DNA of 64,000 nt. It comes from Phytoactinopolyspora mesophila. Its GTDB lineage: Bacteria > Actinomycetota > Actinomycetes > Jiangellales > Jiangellaceae. The notes under the pieces were generated by a model that worked only from the letters and a program-made list of their open reading frames with translations, did no database searches and had not been told where the DNA came from. Shown here piece after piece: positions 26,370 through 33,915 of the stretch. The position numbers were made by a program, and so were the translations under genes. Numbering within the stretch: the stretch's first letter is position 1; each line of letters opens with the position of its first letter. The DNA is taken from the NCBI RefSeq assembly GCF_010122465.1, contig NZ_WLZY01000002.1, positions 769,983-833,982 of the forward strand. Reading direction: 5' to 3'.

Positions 26370-27327
26370 AGTGCACCCAAAATCTCGAAGCGATGAAGTT
26401 GACGGCCGTCAAACCGGCGATGATCAGCAACAAGAACCAGGCCAGCGCTGAGGCGTAACCCATGTCGAACGCGGAGAAGCCGCGCAGGTAGAGGTAGAGC
26501 GTGTAGAACATCGTGGAGTCAGCCGGGCCGCCGGTGCCACCCGAGACGATGAACGCCTGGCTGAACGTCTGGAAGGCGTTGATCAGTTGCAGGATGAGGT
26601 TGAAGAAGATGATCGGCGTGAGCAGCGGAATGGTGATGGAGAAGAACCGTTTCACCGGCCCCGCGCCGTCCACCGCCGCTGCCTCGTAGTACATCGTCGG
26701 GATCTGTCTCAGGCCGGCGAGGAAGATCACCATCGGCGAACCGAAGGTCCACACGTTCAACATGATCAGCGTGCCGAGTGCATAGTCCGGATGCCCGACC
26801 CACCCGGGGAGGTCTTCGAAACCAACCAGCCCGAGCACCTGGTTGACGAGGCCGTTAGAGCCGAAGACCAGTCTCCAAAGGATCGCGATCGCGACGCTGC
26901 CGCCCAGGAGCGACGGCAGGTAGTAGATCGAACGGTAGAACGCCAGTCCGCGGACGCCTCGGTCGAGGATGAGCGCCAGGCCGAGCGCTAGCGCGAGCTG
27001 GAGCGGCACCGATACGAACACGTAGACGAACGTGACGATCAGCGAGTTGTGCAGTCGCGGGTCATTGAGCATGCGCTCGTAGTTCTCGGTACCGACCCAG
27101 TTGGGGGCTTCCAACATGCTGTAGTCGGTGAACGAGAGCACCAGCGACGCCATGATCGGCCCGATGGTGATCAGAGCCAGGCCGATGAACCAGGGCGCGA
27201 GGAAGAGGTAGGCCGCGCGGTTCTCGCGTCGCTGCATTGTGCTCAACCTGCGCGATGGCCGACTCGTCGGGACCTTCCGCTGGGCGTTCTTCTCGGCAGT
27301 TGCGGCAGTGGCGTCGGTGCTTGTCAC
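26356..27327 (-). CDS. Carbohydrate ABC transporter permease (MalF type)
   Basis: 323 residues with six membrane helices. The EAA loop YYEAAAVDGAGPVKRFFSITIP (residues ~218-240) matches the MalF/UgpA family. An unusually long N-terminal cytoplasmic segment of ~40 residues is rich in Thr, Ala, Arg and Lys. It begins five bases after the lacI stop and overlaps the next permease gene. Imports an oligosaccharide through the cytoplasmic membrane together with its partner permease and binding protein. Confidence 0.92.
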   Translation of the reverse strand: MTSTDATAATAEKNAQRKVPTSRPSRRLSTMQRRENRAAYLFLAPWFIGLALITIGPIMASLVLSFTDYSMLEAPNWVGTENYERMLNDPRLHNSLIVTFVYVFVSVPLQLALALGLALILDRGVRGLAFYRSIYYLPSLLGGSVAIAILWRLVFGSNGLVNQVLGLVGFEDLPGWVGHPDYALGTLIMLNVWTFGSPMVIFLAGLRQIPTMYYEAAAVDGAGPVKRFFSITIPLLTPIIFFNLILQLINAFQTFSQAFIVSGGTGGPADSTMFYTLYLYLRGFSAFDMGYASALAWFLLLIIAGLTAVNFIASRFWVHYGDD

Positions 27328-27331
27328 GGCG

Positions 27332-28339
27332 TCACCTCCTTTCCGTGGATGTGTCGGATGAGCTGCCGGCCGGACCGGTTGATCCGCGCACCACCAGCTC
27401 GGTCTGGAGCATGACCTGGCCTGCGGCCCGGCGGTCGTCGCTGAGCTGCAGAAGCATGTCGACGGCCATGCGGCCGGCCGCGGGAGTGGGATTGGATACC
27501 GTGGTCAGCCGCGGACGGCTGATCCGCGCCAGAGCGCTGTCGTCGAACCCGACGACGCTGACGTCTTCAGGGACACGAATGCCCAGCGAGTTCAGGCCTT
27601 CGATGACGCCGATGGCCATCAGGTCGTTGTAGGCAATCACAGAGCAAGCGCTTTCCCGCGCTACGTGCTCGGCCACCGCCATGCCGCCGTCCACCGTGGG
27701 CTGGTTGGGGCCGATAACGATGGGGTCGAGGTCGGCAGCGCGGCACGCCACGACAGCCGCCTTTCGGATCTCGCGGCTCGTCCAGGAGCCACGTGGACCT
27801 CCGAGGATCGCGATCCGGGTATGCCCGAGTCCGATCAGGTGGTTCACGGCCTGCCTCGCCCCTTGACCGACGTCCATCAGGACGCAAGGCAGGCTGGGCA
27901 CCGAGCGGTTGATCAAGACCAGCGGGACTTCTTTGGAGAGCTTCTCGATGAGGTCGTTGCTCATACGCGGGCTGCAAAGGAGCACTCCGTCTACCTGCTT
28001 GGCCAGGGCATGAACCAAGTCTTCCTCGGCCATCGGGTCTTCGTCGGTCTCGGCGACGAAGATGTTGTAGTCCCGTCCACGAGCCTGGCTTTGCGCAGCC
28101 TTGATCAGCGGCGGGAAGAACGGGTTGGCGATGTCGGCCACGATCAGCCCGACATTGCCGGTCTGCCCGGTGATGAGTGCCCTGGCGGCCCGGTTCGGGC
28201 GGTAGCCGAGGCTCTCGGCCGTGGCGAGCACACGACTCCGAGTCTCGGAATTGACCATGTGGGGTGCCGAGAACGTCCGGGAGACGGTGGAGATGTGCAC
28301 CCCAGACGCCCTGGCGACATCGCGGATGGTGGATGGCAC
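27332..28339 (-). CDS. LacI-family transcriptional regulator of the ABC transporter operon
   Basis: 335 residues from GTG 28339, chosen because AGAGG lies seven bases upstream and the protein then begins VPSTIRDVARASGVHISTVSRTF, the canonical LacI helix-turn-helix start; a start at 28384 would add 15 unrelated residues. The effector domain (about 65-325) has the periplasmic-binding-protein fold (NVGLIVADIANPFFPPLI, GVLLCSPRMSND, CSVIAYNDLMAIGVIEGL, VPEDVSVVGFDDS). It is the first gene of a four-gene unit with two permeases and the binding protein, and probably represses it until the imported sugar binds. A CAACGTTG palindrome downstream of its -10 box is a good candidate operator. Confidence 0.92.
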   Translation of the reverse strand: MPSTIRDVARASGVHISTVSRTFSAPHMVNSETRSRVLATAESLGYRPNRAARALITGQTGNVGLIVADIANPFFPPLIKAAQSQARGRDYNIFVAETDEDPMAEEDLVHALAKQVDGVLLCSPRMSNDLIEKLSKEVPLVLINRSVPSLPCVLMDVGQGARQAVNHLIGLGHTRIAILGGPRGSWTSREIRKAAVVACRAADLDPIVIGPNQPTVDGGMAVAEHVARESACSVIAYNDLMAIGVIEGLNSLGIRVPEDVSVVGFDDSALARISRPRLTTVSNPTPAAGRMAVDMLLQLSDDRRAAGQVMLQTELVVRGSTGPAGSSSDTSTERR

Positions 28340-28383
28340 GTCGTGGCCTCTCTGTGGATGGAGCGACGCTGTGCTTTGGATCA

Positions 28384-28391
28384 CAACGTTG
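28384..28391 (-). promoter_or_regulatory. Candidate LacI operator
   Basis: CAACGTTG is a perfect 8-bp palindrome centred on the CG, the usual core of LacI-family sites. It lies 8-15 bases downstream of the -10 box of the lacI operon promoter, where a bound repressor would block transcription. A second AACGTT core is at 28463-28468. Confidence 0.5.
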
Positions 28392-28398
28392 GCGCCTA

Positions 28399-28427
28399 GT
28401 TATGCAAGGCTTTGTAGGAGTTGTCAA
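28399..28427 (-). promoter_or_regulatory. Promoter of the lacI-ABC transporter operon
   Basis: On the minus strand, TTGACA (complement of 28422-28427) is followed after exactly 17 bases by CATAAC (complement of 28399-28404), four of six matches to the -10 consensus. The start codon of lacI is 60 bases further on. Confidence 0.6.
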
Positions 28428-28728
28428 TCCATAAGAACGATTCAAGACTCCAACCGTTGTCGGAACGTTATGCGGCGAAGTCGCTGATGAAAGCGATTTC
28501 TCAGCGTCGGCCGCGGATCACCCGGCGGTGGCATCCGGCGGATGGGGCACCACCATCGCGGCACGGAGGCTGCAATCCTTTGCAGTCTCGCGACCGAGGT
28601 CCAAGCCGAACACGTAGCGATGGCACCGGACCTATTCCGCGGCGCGTCGTCCAGGCCTCCGTGGTTCCCGCGGCCTGTGTGGGCCCGCTTGGCCTCCGGC
28701 CCCTCCCGTGTGGCCGCCTCCGTATCAC

Positions 28729-28794
28729 CCGTTGATCATGGGCGGATGGCGCCTTCTCGACGCCGGATGGGCGTCAGGTGCCCATGATCAACGG
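28729..28794. repeat. Family B inverted repeat, copy 2 (66 bp)
   Basis: Same ends as copy 1 (CCGTTGATCATGGGC and complement), same length. The left arm has drifted in the centre (GGCGGATGGCGCC instead of GGCACCTGGCGCC), so the stem has three adjacent mismatches. It lies between divergent genes and therefore terminates neither. Confidence 0.92.
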
Positions 28795-28982
28795 GGAAAG
28801 GCTTCCCCAGGGTGGTGCGACTTCCGATCGACTATTCATCGAGAAATTGGCTTGGGCTTTGCTATGCCGCGGAAAGTCTGCAAATTTTCTGCAAATCGGA
28901 TCTATTGACGCCAAATTGACGCCCTAACTAATCTTCGGTCCCCATAGATTCCGGGAAATGAATGAGGGACGGAGTTGAGATC

Positions 28983-30347
28983 ATGCGAAGATCCAGATCT
29001 GGGGGAGTGGCGCTGGCTGCGGGCGTCGTGCTCGTTGCGTCAGCGGCTGTCGCCTATGGCGGCGACGGCTCGGGCGGAGTCTCCAACCTGGCCATGAGGC
29101 ACGCCCGTGAGGCGCTGCCGGAGGGTGACGGGTGGGGATCCGCCGGCGCGGGCACTACCGGCGGCTCCAATGCCTCCGAGGGCGACGTTCATGTGGTGTC
29201 GAGCCGGGCTGAGCTCATCGACGCGCTCGGCGGAGACAACGACAGCAATCAGGACAACGCCACTCCGAAGATCGTGTTTGTCGACGGTGTGATCGACGGC
29301 TTCGAGAGTCCTGACGGCGGGTTGCTGACCTGCGCGGATTTCGCGGACCCCGATTATGACTTCGACGAGTACCTGGCGACCTATGCCCCAGATGTCTGGG
29401 GCTGGGACACCGATCCACAAGGCCCGCTCGAGGACGCGCGAGAGCGGTCTATGCGTAACCAGGAGGCGCACACCCAGATCAACGTTGGCTCGAACACCAC
29501 TCTCATCGGCTTGCCTGGCGCTACACTGCGGCACCTGACGTTGATGTTCAATCGAGCCGACAATGTCATCATCCGCAACATCACCTTCGACGAGGCGTTC
29601 GACTGCCAGCCGCGCTGGCGGCCCACGGACGGCGCGGAAGGCAACTGGAATTCGCATTTCGACCACGTATCGGTACGTCGCGGATCGAATTTCTGGATCG
29701 ACAACAACACGTTCCTGACATCACCCGAGAAGCTGCCGGAGTACTTCGGCCGGAAATATGAGATATACGACGGCCAGCTCGACATCACTCATACGGCGGA
29801 CCTCGTCACCGTTTCCAACAACATTTTCAAGGATCACGACAAACTGATGTTGATCGGGTCGACGAACAATCCGGGTGGCGGCGACCCCGGGCGCCTGAAC
29901 GTCACGCTGCGGCACAATGTCTTCGACGGTATCGGCCAGCGTGCCCCGCGGGTGCGGTTCGGTCAGGTGGATATCTACAACAATTACTACAAGCTGGCCG
30001 TCGCAGCGCAGTCGCACGACTTCGACTACGCGTGGGGTGCTGGCGTCGAGTCTCAGATCTACGCGGAGAGCAACTACTTCACTTTCGAAGGCGCCGATGC
30101 CGACGCCTCGGAGGTCATCTACGACTGGGGTGGCACGGCCATCACTGAGAAGGGCACCTGGGCGGATCTTGGCCGGGGCAAAGCTCGTCCGGTGAGCCTG
30201 CTGGACGAGTTCAACGCCATTAATACCCCAGGGCTCGGCGACGACGCCGGATGGACGCCGGTGTTGCGCAGAGGGCCGGTGCTGCCTGCTATCGCGGTGC
30301 CCGCCGTCGTGAGCAAATCGGCCGGTGCGGGCGGGTTCCCGCTGTAG
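28983..30347 (+). CDS. Secreted pectate lyase, polysaccharide lyase family 1
   Basis: 454 residues from ATG 28983 (GGACGGAG upstream). A signal peptide (RRSRSGGVALAAGVVLVASAAVAYG) directs export. The right-handed beta-helix has family 1 landmarks: WNSHFDHVSVRRGSNFWIDNN, DGQLDITHTADLVTVSNN, the calcium-binding region and RAPRVRFG, whose arginine is the expected catalytic base; RHNVFDGIGQ and IYNNYY complete the core. It cleaves polygalacturonate by beta-elimination outside the cell. The nearby LacI-controlled ABC transporter could import the product, but that is inference. Family B repeats flank it on both sides. AT content upstream is higher than in the rest of the window. Confidence 0.9.
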   Translation: MRRSRSGGVALAAGVVLVASAAVAYGGDGSGGVSNLAMRHAREALPEGDGWGSAGAGTTGGSNASEGDVHVVSSRAELIDALGGDNDSNQDNATPKIVFVDGVIDGFESPDGGLLTCADFADPDYDFDEYLATYAPDVWGWDTDPQGPLEDARERSMRNQEAHTQINVGSNTTLIGLPGATLRHLTLMFNRADNVIIRNITFDEAFDCQPRWRPTDGAEGNWNSHFDHVSVRRGSNFWIDNNTFLTSPEKLPEYFGRKYEIYDGQLDITHTADLVTVSNNIFKDHDKLMLIGSTNNPGGGDPGRLNVTLRHNVFDGIGQRAPRVRFGQVDIYNNYYKLAVAAQSHDFDYAWGAGVESQIYAESNYFTFEGADADASEVIYDWGGTAITEKGTWADLGRGKARPVSLLDEFNAINTPGLGDDAGWTPVLRRGPVLPAIAVPAVVSKSAGAGGFPL

Positions 30348-30360
30348 ATCCGGCCACCTT

Positions 30361-30426
30361 CCGTTGATCATGGGCACCTGGCGCCTTCTCGGCGCGGAAT
30401 AGGCGTCAGGTGCCCATGATCAACGG
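30361..30426. repeat. Family B inverted repeat, copy 3 (66 bp)
   Basis: Arms identical to copy 1 (CCGTTGATCATGGGCACCTG at 30361-30380 and complement at 30407-30426), loop TTCTCGGCGCGGAATA differs by three bases. It begins 13 bases after the pectate lyase stop. Confidence 0.95.
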
Positions 30427-30471
30427 GGAGGAGGGGTGGGTGTTCCCCGTGCGATCCGCTATTGACCAGCC

Positions 30472-30501
30472 CGCGGCCGTGTAGGTAAATTTCCAGAATC
30501 C
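30472..30501 (+). promoter_or_regulatory. Candidate promoter of the GH3-NamZ-serine hydrolase cluster
   Basis: TTGACC at 30472-30477 is followed after 18 bases by TAAATT at 30496-30501. The implied transcript start is near 30508, about 95 bases before the GH3 start codon. Confidence 0.45.
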
Positions 30502-30602
30502 GCTAGCAAAGGTAGTCCGTTTACAAGGCCCCCAAGCCGCTCGCTTCACTCCCGGTCCAACGCTCGTTGTCCAAGGGCATCTCAGACCCCCGGAGGCAGC
30601 GC

Positions 30603-32444
30603 ATGTCCCATCGTCCCTGCCAGCGCTCATCCACCAGCAAAGGCCGTTTTCGCCTGCTAGCCATGGCGTCGGTCCTCAGCCTGCTCGGTACGCTCACCGT
30701 CGTTCCCGGGACACTCGCCGCAAACGCCGACGAGCGGCCGGGGAAGCCGTCAGTGCACGATGATCGCGTCCCACGTGGCTGGATCATCAATCAGATCCGG
30801 CGGATGACCTTGGAAGAGAAGGTCGGCCAGCTATTCGTCACCTACGCCTACGGTGAAACCGTCGACACTGTCGACCCTCGCAACCAGGCAGCACACGGCG
30901 TCGACACCGCCCGCGAGCTGATCGACACCTACAAGCTCGGTGGGATGATCTATTTTGCCTGGTCTGACAACGTCAGCAATCCGGCCCAGATCGCCAACCT
31001 GTCCAACGGCATTCAGAACGCGGCCCTGAGCCAGCGTATGCGCATCCCCATGCTGATCTCCACCGACCAGGAGCAGGGCCTCGTCACCCGGGTCGGCCCA
31101 CCGGCCACCCAGTTCCCCGGCAACATGGCGCTCGGTGCCGGCCGCAGTACTGACGACGCTCGCACAGCTGCCCGGATCACCGGTGCGGAGCTTCGTGCGC
31201 TCGGTATCAACCAGAACTACGCACCCGTCGCCGACGTGAACATCAATCCGCTCAACCCAGTCATCGCCGTACGTTCGTTCGCCGAGAACCCACAACTGGT
31301 CGCGGAGATGACGGTGGCGCAGGCCGCTGGGTACCGGCAGGAGAACGTCGCCGCCACCGCCAAGCACTTCCCGGGCCACGGAAACACCGACACCGACAGT
31401 CACATCGGGGTACCCATCATCCACCACAGTGTGCAGGAGTGGTGGGAGATCGACGCGCCGCCATTCGAGGCCGCTGTCGAGGCTGGCATCGACGCGATCA
31501 TGACCGCGCACATCATCGTTCCCGCGCTTGATCCGGCGGAGGACCCGGCGACGTTGTCGGAGCCGATCCTCACCGGCTTCCTGCGTGAGGAACTGGGGTA
31601 CGACGGCGTCGTCGTCACCGACGCGCTCGACATGGCTGGCGTGCGGGAGCACTACGGCGACGAGCGGGTCCCGGTGCTGGCGCTCAAAGCGGGCGTGGAC
31701 ATGCTGCTCATGCCGCCGGACATCGACCTCGCCTATAACGCGGTGCTCGATGCCGTGCGCGACGGCGAGATCACCGAGCGGCGGATCGACGAGTCGCTCT
31801 ATAGGATCCTCCGGCTGAAGTACCAGCGCGGTCTGTACAAGGACCCGTTCGTGAAGATCGACGCGATCGACGACGTGGTCGGCATCCCCGAGCACTATGC
31901 GGAGGCGCAGCGGGTGAGCGACGCGACCACCACGCTTGTCGCCAACGATGCGGGTGTGCTGCCGTGGAATCCGGGCGACGACGACGTGCTGGTCACCGGC
32001 TGGGGCGTCACCACTACCCAGAACTTCGCGAACGTGATCGGCGAGCGGGGGCCGTCCACCGACGTCTTCCAGACCGGAGCGAATCCGGGTCAAGCTGCCA
32101 TCGACGAGGTGGTGGCACGGGCGGCCGACAGCGACCTGGTGGTGGTGACCACGATGAATGCCTGGAGACCGGGCAACAGCGGCCAACGGGACCTGGTCGA
32201 GGCGCTGGTCGCCACCGGGACGCCGGTAGCCGTCGTCGCTGTGCGTGACGCCTATGACATCGCTTACATGCCCGGGGTCGAGACCTATCTGGCGACGTAC
32301 TCCTACGGGATCGAAGCTCTGGAAGCCGCGACGAGAGTCTTGTTCGGCGAGAACTCTCCGCAGGGCACGCTCCCCGTCACGATCCCGACCGCGGAGGAGT
32401 CGGATGTGCCCCTGTACCCCTACGGACACGGTCTGAGCTACTGA
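30603..32444 (+). CDS. Secreted GH3 beta-N-acetylhexosaminidase (NagZ type)
   Basis: 613 residues from ATG 30603, with GGAGG six bases upstream. A signal peptide (basic start, hydrophobic LLAMASVLSLLGTLTVV, Ala-x-Ala) is followed by the GH3 barrel. KHFPGHGNTDTDSH carries the His/Asp pair that serves as general acid/base only in the NagZ group, and VVTDALDMAGV holds the nucleophile Asp. A second alpha/beta domain (about 420-613) is retained, unlike the short Gram-negative NagZ. The enzyme should release terminal GlcNAc from peptidoglycan fragments outside the cell. It starts a three-gene set with NamZ and a serine hydrolase. Confidence 0.88.
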   Translation: MSHRPCQRSSTSKGRFRLLAMASVLSLLGTLTVVPGTLAANADERPGKPSVHDDRVPRGWIINQIRRMTLEEKVGQLFVTYAYGETVDTVDPRNQAAHGVDTARELIDTYKLGGMIYFAWSDNVSNPAQIANLSNGIQNAALSQRMRIPMLISTDQEQGLVTRVGPPATQFPGNMALGAGRSTDDARTAARITGAELRALGINQNYAPVADVNINPLNPVIAVRSFAENPQLVAEMTVAQAAGYRQENVAATAKHFPGHGNTDTDSHIGVPIIHHSVQEWWEIDAPPFEAAVEAGIDAIMTAHIIVPALDPAEDPATLSEPILTGFLREELGYDGVVVTDALDMAGVREHYGDERVPVLALKAGVDMLLMPPDIDLAYNAVLDAVRDGEITERRIDESLYRILRLKYQRGLYKDPFVKIDAIDDVVGIPEHYAEAQRVSDATTTLVANDAGVLPWNPGDDDVLVTGWGVTTTQNFANVIGERGPSTDVFQTGANPGQAAIDEVVARAADSDLVVVTTMNAWRPGNSGQRDLVEALVATGTPVAVVAVRDAYDIAYMPGVETYLATYSYGIEALEAATRVLFGENSPQGTLPVTIPTAEESDVPLYPYGHGLSY

Positions 32445-32465
32445 ATCCGCGATATCTGGTACGTA

Positions 32466-32509
32466 GCGTCCTGCAGGGTGAGGCCCCTGGCGCTCGGTCT
32501 GCAGGACGC
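32466..32509. repeat. Family D 44-bp element, copy D4
   Basis: GCGTCCTGC and GCAGGACGC ends with interior AGGGTGAGGCCCCTGGCGCT. Lies between the GH3 and NamZ genes, 21 bases after the GH3 stop and 25 bases before the NamZ start, within a likely cotranscribed unit. Confidence 0.93.
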
Positions 32510-32533
32510 AAGGCGCGAGTGGAGGAGACAGTG

Positions 32534-33880
32534 ATGCGACGCAGACGATTCCTGGCCGGGTTCGGAGGACTCGCCGGCGTGCCGTTCATCGGCGGCGCCA
32601 GCGCCGCCGGCGGACCTGCAGCCGGCGGACCGGCAGGCGGAGGGCAGCGGCCGCGCAAAGTACGCAGCGGGATCGAGGAGCTGGCCCGGCAGGACTACAA
32701 GCTCCTCGACGGCCAGCGGGTGGGGATCATCTCCAATCCGACCGGGGTGCTGCCGGACCTGACCCACGAAGTCGACGACATGGTGTTACGTGGAGGCGTT
32801 GACGTCGTGGCTGCCTTCGGTCCGGAACACGGCTTCCGTGGCAGCTCTCAGGCCGGCGAAGGAGAGGACTCGTTCGTCGACGAGAAGACCGGCGTCACGG
32901 TGTACGACGCCTACGCCAGCCTGCCGCCGAGTCAGATCGTCGACCTGTTCAGCGAGGTCAAGGACGACGTCGGCCTCGACACGATTGTGTTCGACATCCA
33001 GGACGTCGGCGCCCGCTTCTACACCTACATCTGGACCATGTACTGGTCCATGGTGGCGGCCGCCCAGCTGGATCTGCGTTTCGTCGTGCTCGACCGGCCC
33101 AACCCGATCACCGGCCGGCAGGCGATGGGTCCGGTGCTGAACTATCCCGACCAATCTTCGTTTGTGGGCCAGCGGGAGATCAGCCAGCAGCACGGGATGA
33201 CTGTGGGCGAGCTGGCCCAGCTGTTCAACGCTGAATTCTTGCCAGGTGAGGCGGGCAGCGGGGTCGACCTCGAGGTGGTGCCCATGCGCGGCTGGTTCCG
33301 CGACATGTGGTTCGAGGAGACCGGCCTGCCCTGGGTGATGCCGTCGCCGAACATGCCGACGGTGGACACCGCGGTCGTGTATCCCGGCACCTGCCTGTTC
33401 GAGGCCGGCCACAGCACGCAAGGTGTGGCCGAGGGTCGTGGCACCACCCGGCCGTTCGAGCTGATCGGTGCCCCCCATGTCAACCACGAGTGGGAGGAAG
33501 CACTCAACGCCCTCGACCTGCCGGGCGTGCGGTTCCGCGAGAACTACTTCAACCCGACTTTCGCCAAATACGCCGGCCAGGTGTGCGGCGGCGTACAGGT
33601 CTACGTCACCGACCGCGATGCCTTCGACCCGATCCACACCGCGATCGCGATGCTCATCGAGGCACGCAAGCTGCAGCCGGACGACATGGAGTTCTGGCGG
33701 CCGGGCACGGCAGGGCGCCGGTGGATCGACTTACTCACCGGAACCACCTGGGTGTATACCGCGATCGAGGACGGACTCAGCGCCGACGAGGTGGTCGCGG
33801 GCTGGCAGGACGACCTCGCCGGCTTCCGCACCATCAGGGAGGAGCACCTCATCTACCACCGGCAGCGCGGCAAGCGTTAG
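32534..33880 (+). CDS. namZ: Exo-beta-N-acetylmuramidase NamZ (DUF1343, GH171)
   Basis: 448 residues from ATG 32534 (GGAGGAG six bases upstream). The N-terminus MRRRRFLAGFGGLAGVPF followed by Ala/Gly is a twin-arginine-type signal, so the enzyme is exported. The DUF1343 core shows KLLDGQRVGIISNPTGV, AAFGPEHGFRGSSQAGE, VFDIQDVGARFYTYI and LDRPNPITG, the strongest conserved blocks of the family, whose characterised Bacillus member cleaves terminal MurNAc from peptidoglycan fragments. Pairing with a NagZ-type enzyme is the known arrangement for salvage of MurNAc-GlcNAc. 36 bases before the serine hydrolase gene. Confidence 0.88.
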   Translation: MRRRRFLAGFGGLAGVPFIGGASAAGGPAAGGPAGGGQRPRKVRSGIEELARQDYKLLDGQRVGIISNPTGVLPDLTHEVDDMVLRGGVDVVAAFGPEHGFRGSSQAGEGEDSFVDEKTGVTVYDAYASLPPSQIVDLFSEVKDDVGLDTIVFDIQDVGARFYTYIWTMYWSMVAAAQLDLRFVVLDRPNPITGRQAMGPVLNYPDQSSFVGQREISQQHGMTVGELAQLFNAEFLPGEAGSGVDLEVVPMRGWFRDMWFEETGLPWVMPSPNMPTVDTAVVYPGTCLFEAGHSTQGVAEGRGTTRPFELIGAPHVNHEWEEALNALDLPGVRFRENYFNPTFAKYAGQVCGGVQVYVTDRDAFDPIHTAIAMLIEARKLQPDDMEFWRPGTAGRRWIDLLTGTTWVYTAIEDGLSADEVVAGWQDDLAGFRTIREEHLIYHRQRGKR

Positions 33881-33915
33881 CAGCCCGTGCTGGCGTCGTT
33901 GCCGAGAGGAGACAG

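Larger units (their letters stand above)
28340..28982. other. 643-bp divergent intergenic region between lacI and the pectate lyase gene
   Basis: No gene is seen. It contains the lacI promoter and operator (28384-28427), Family B copy 2 (28729-28794), and an AT-rich stretch (about 28840-28960) unlike the rest of the window, with a direct repeat CTGCAAAT (28879 and 28889 region) and two copies of TTGACGCC (28905 and 28916), which probably carries the promoter of the pectate lyase gene. Confidence 0.6.

Noticed and set aside
28340..28384. Longer lacI product starting at 28384
   Set aside because: The ribosome binding site and the conserved helix-turn-helix start fit GTG 28339; the longer version adds unrelated residues.
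33307..33915. N-terminal extension of the serine hydrolase
   Set aside because: It lies within namZ in another frame; the twin-arginine signal begins at ATG 33916.
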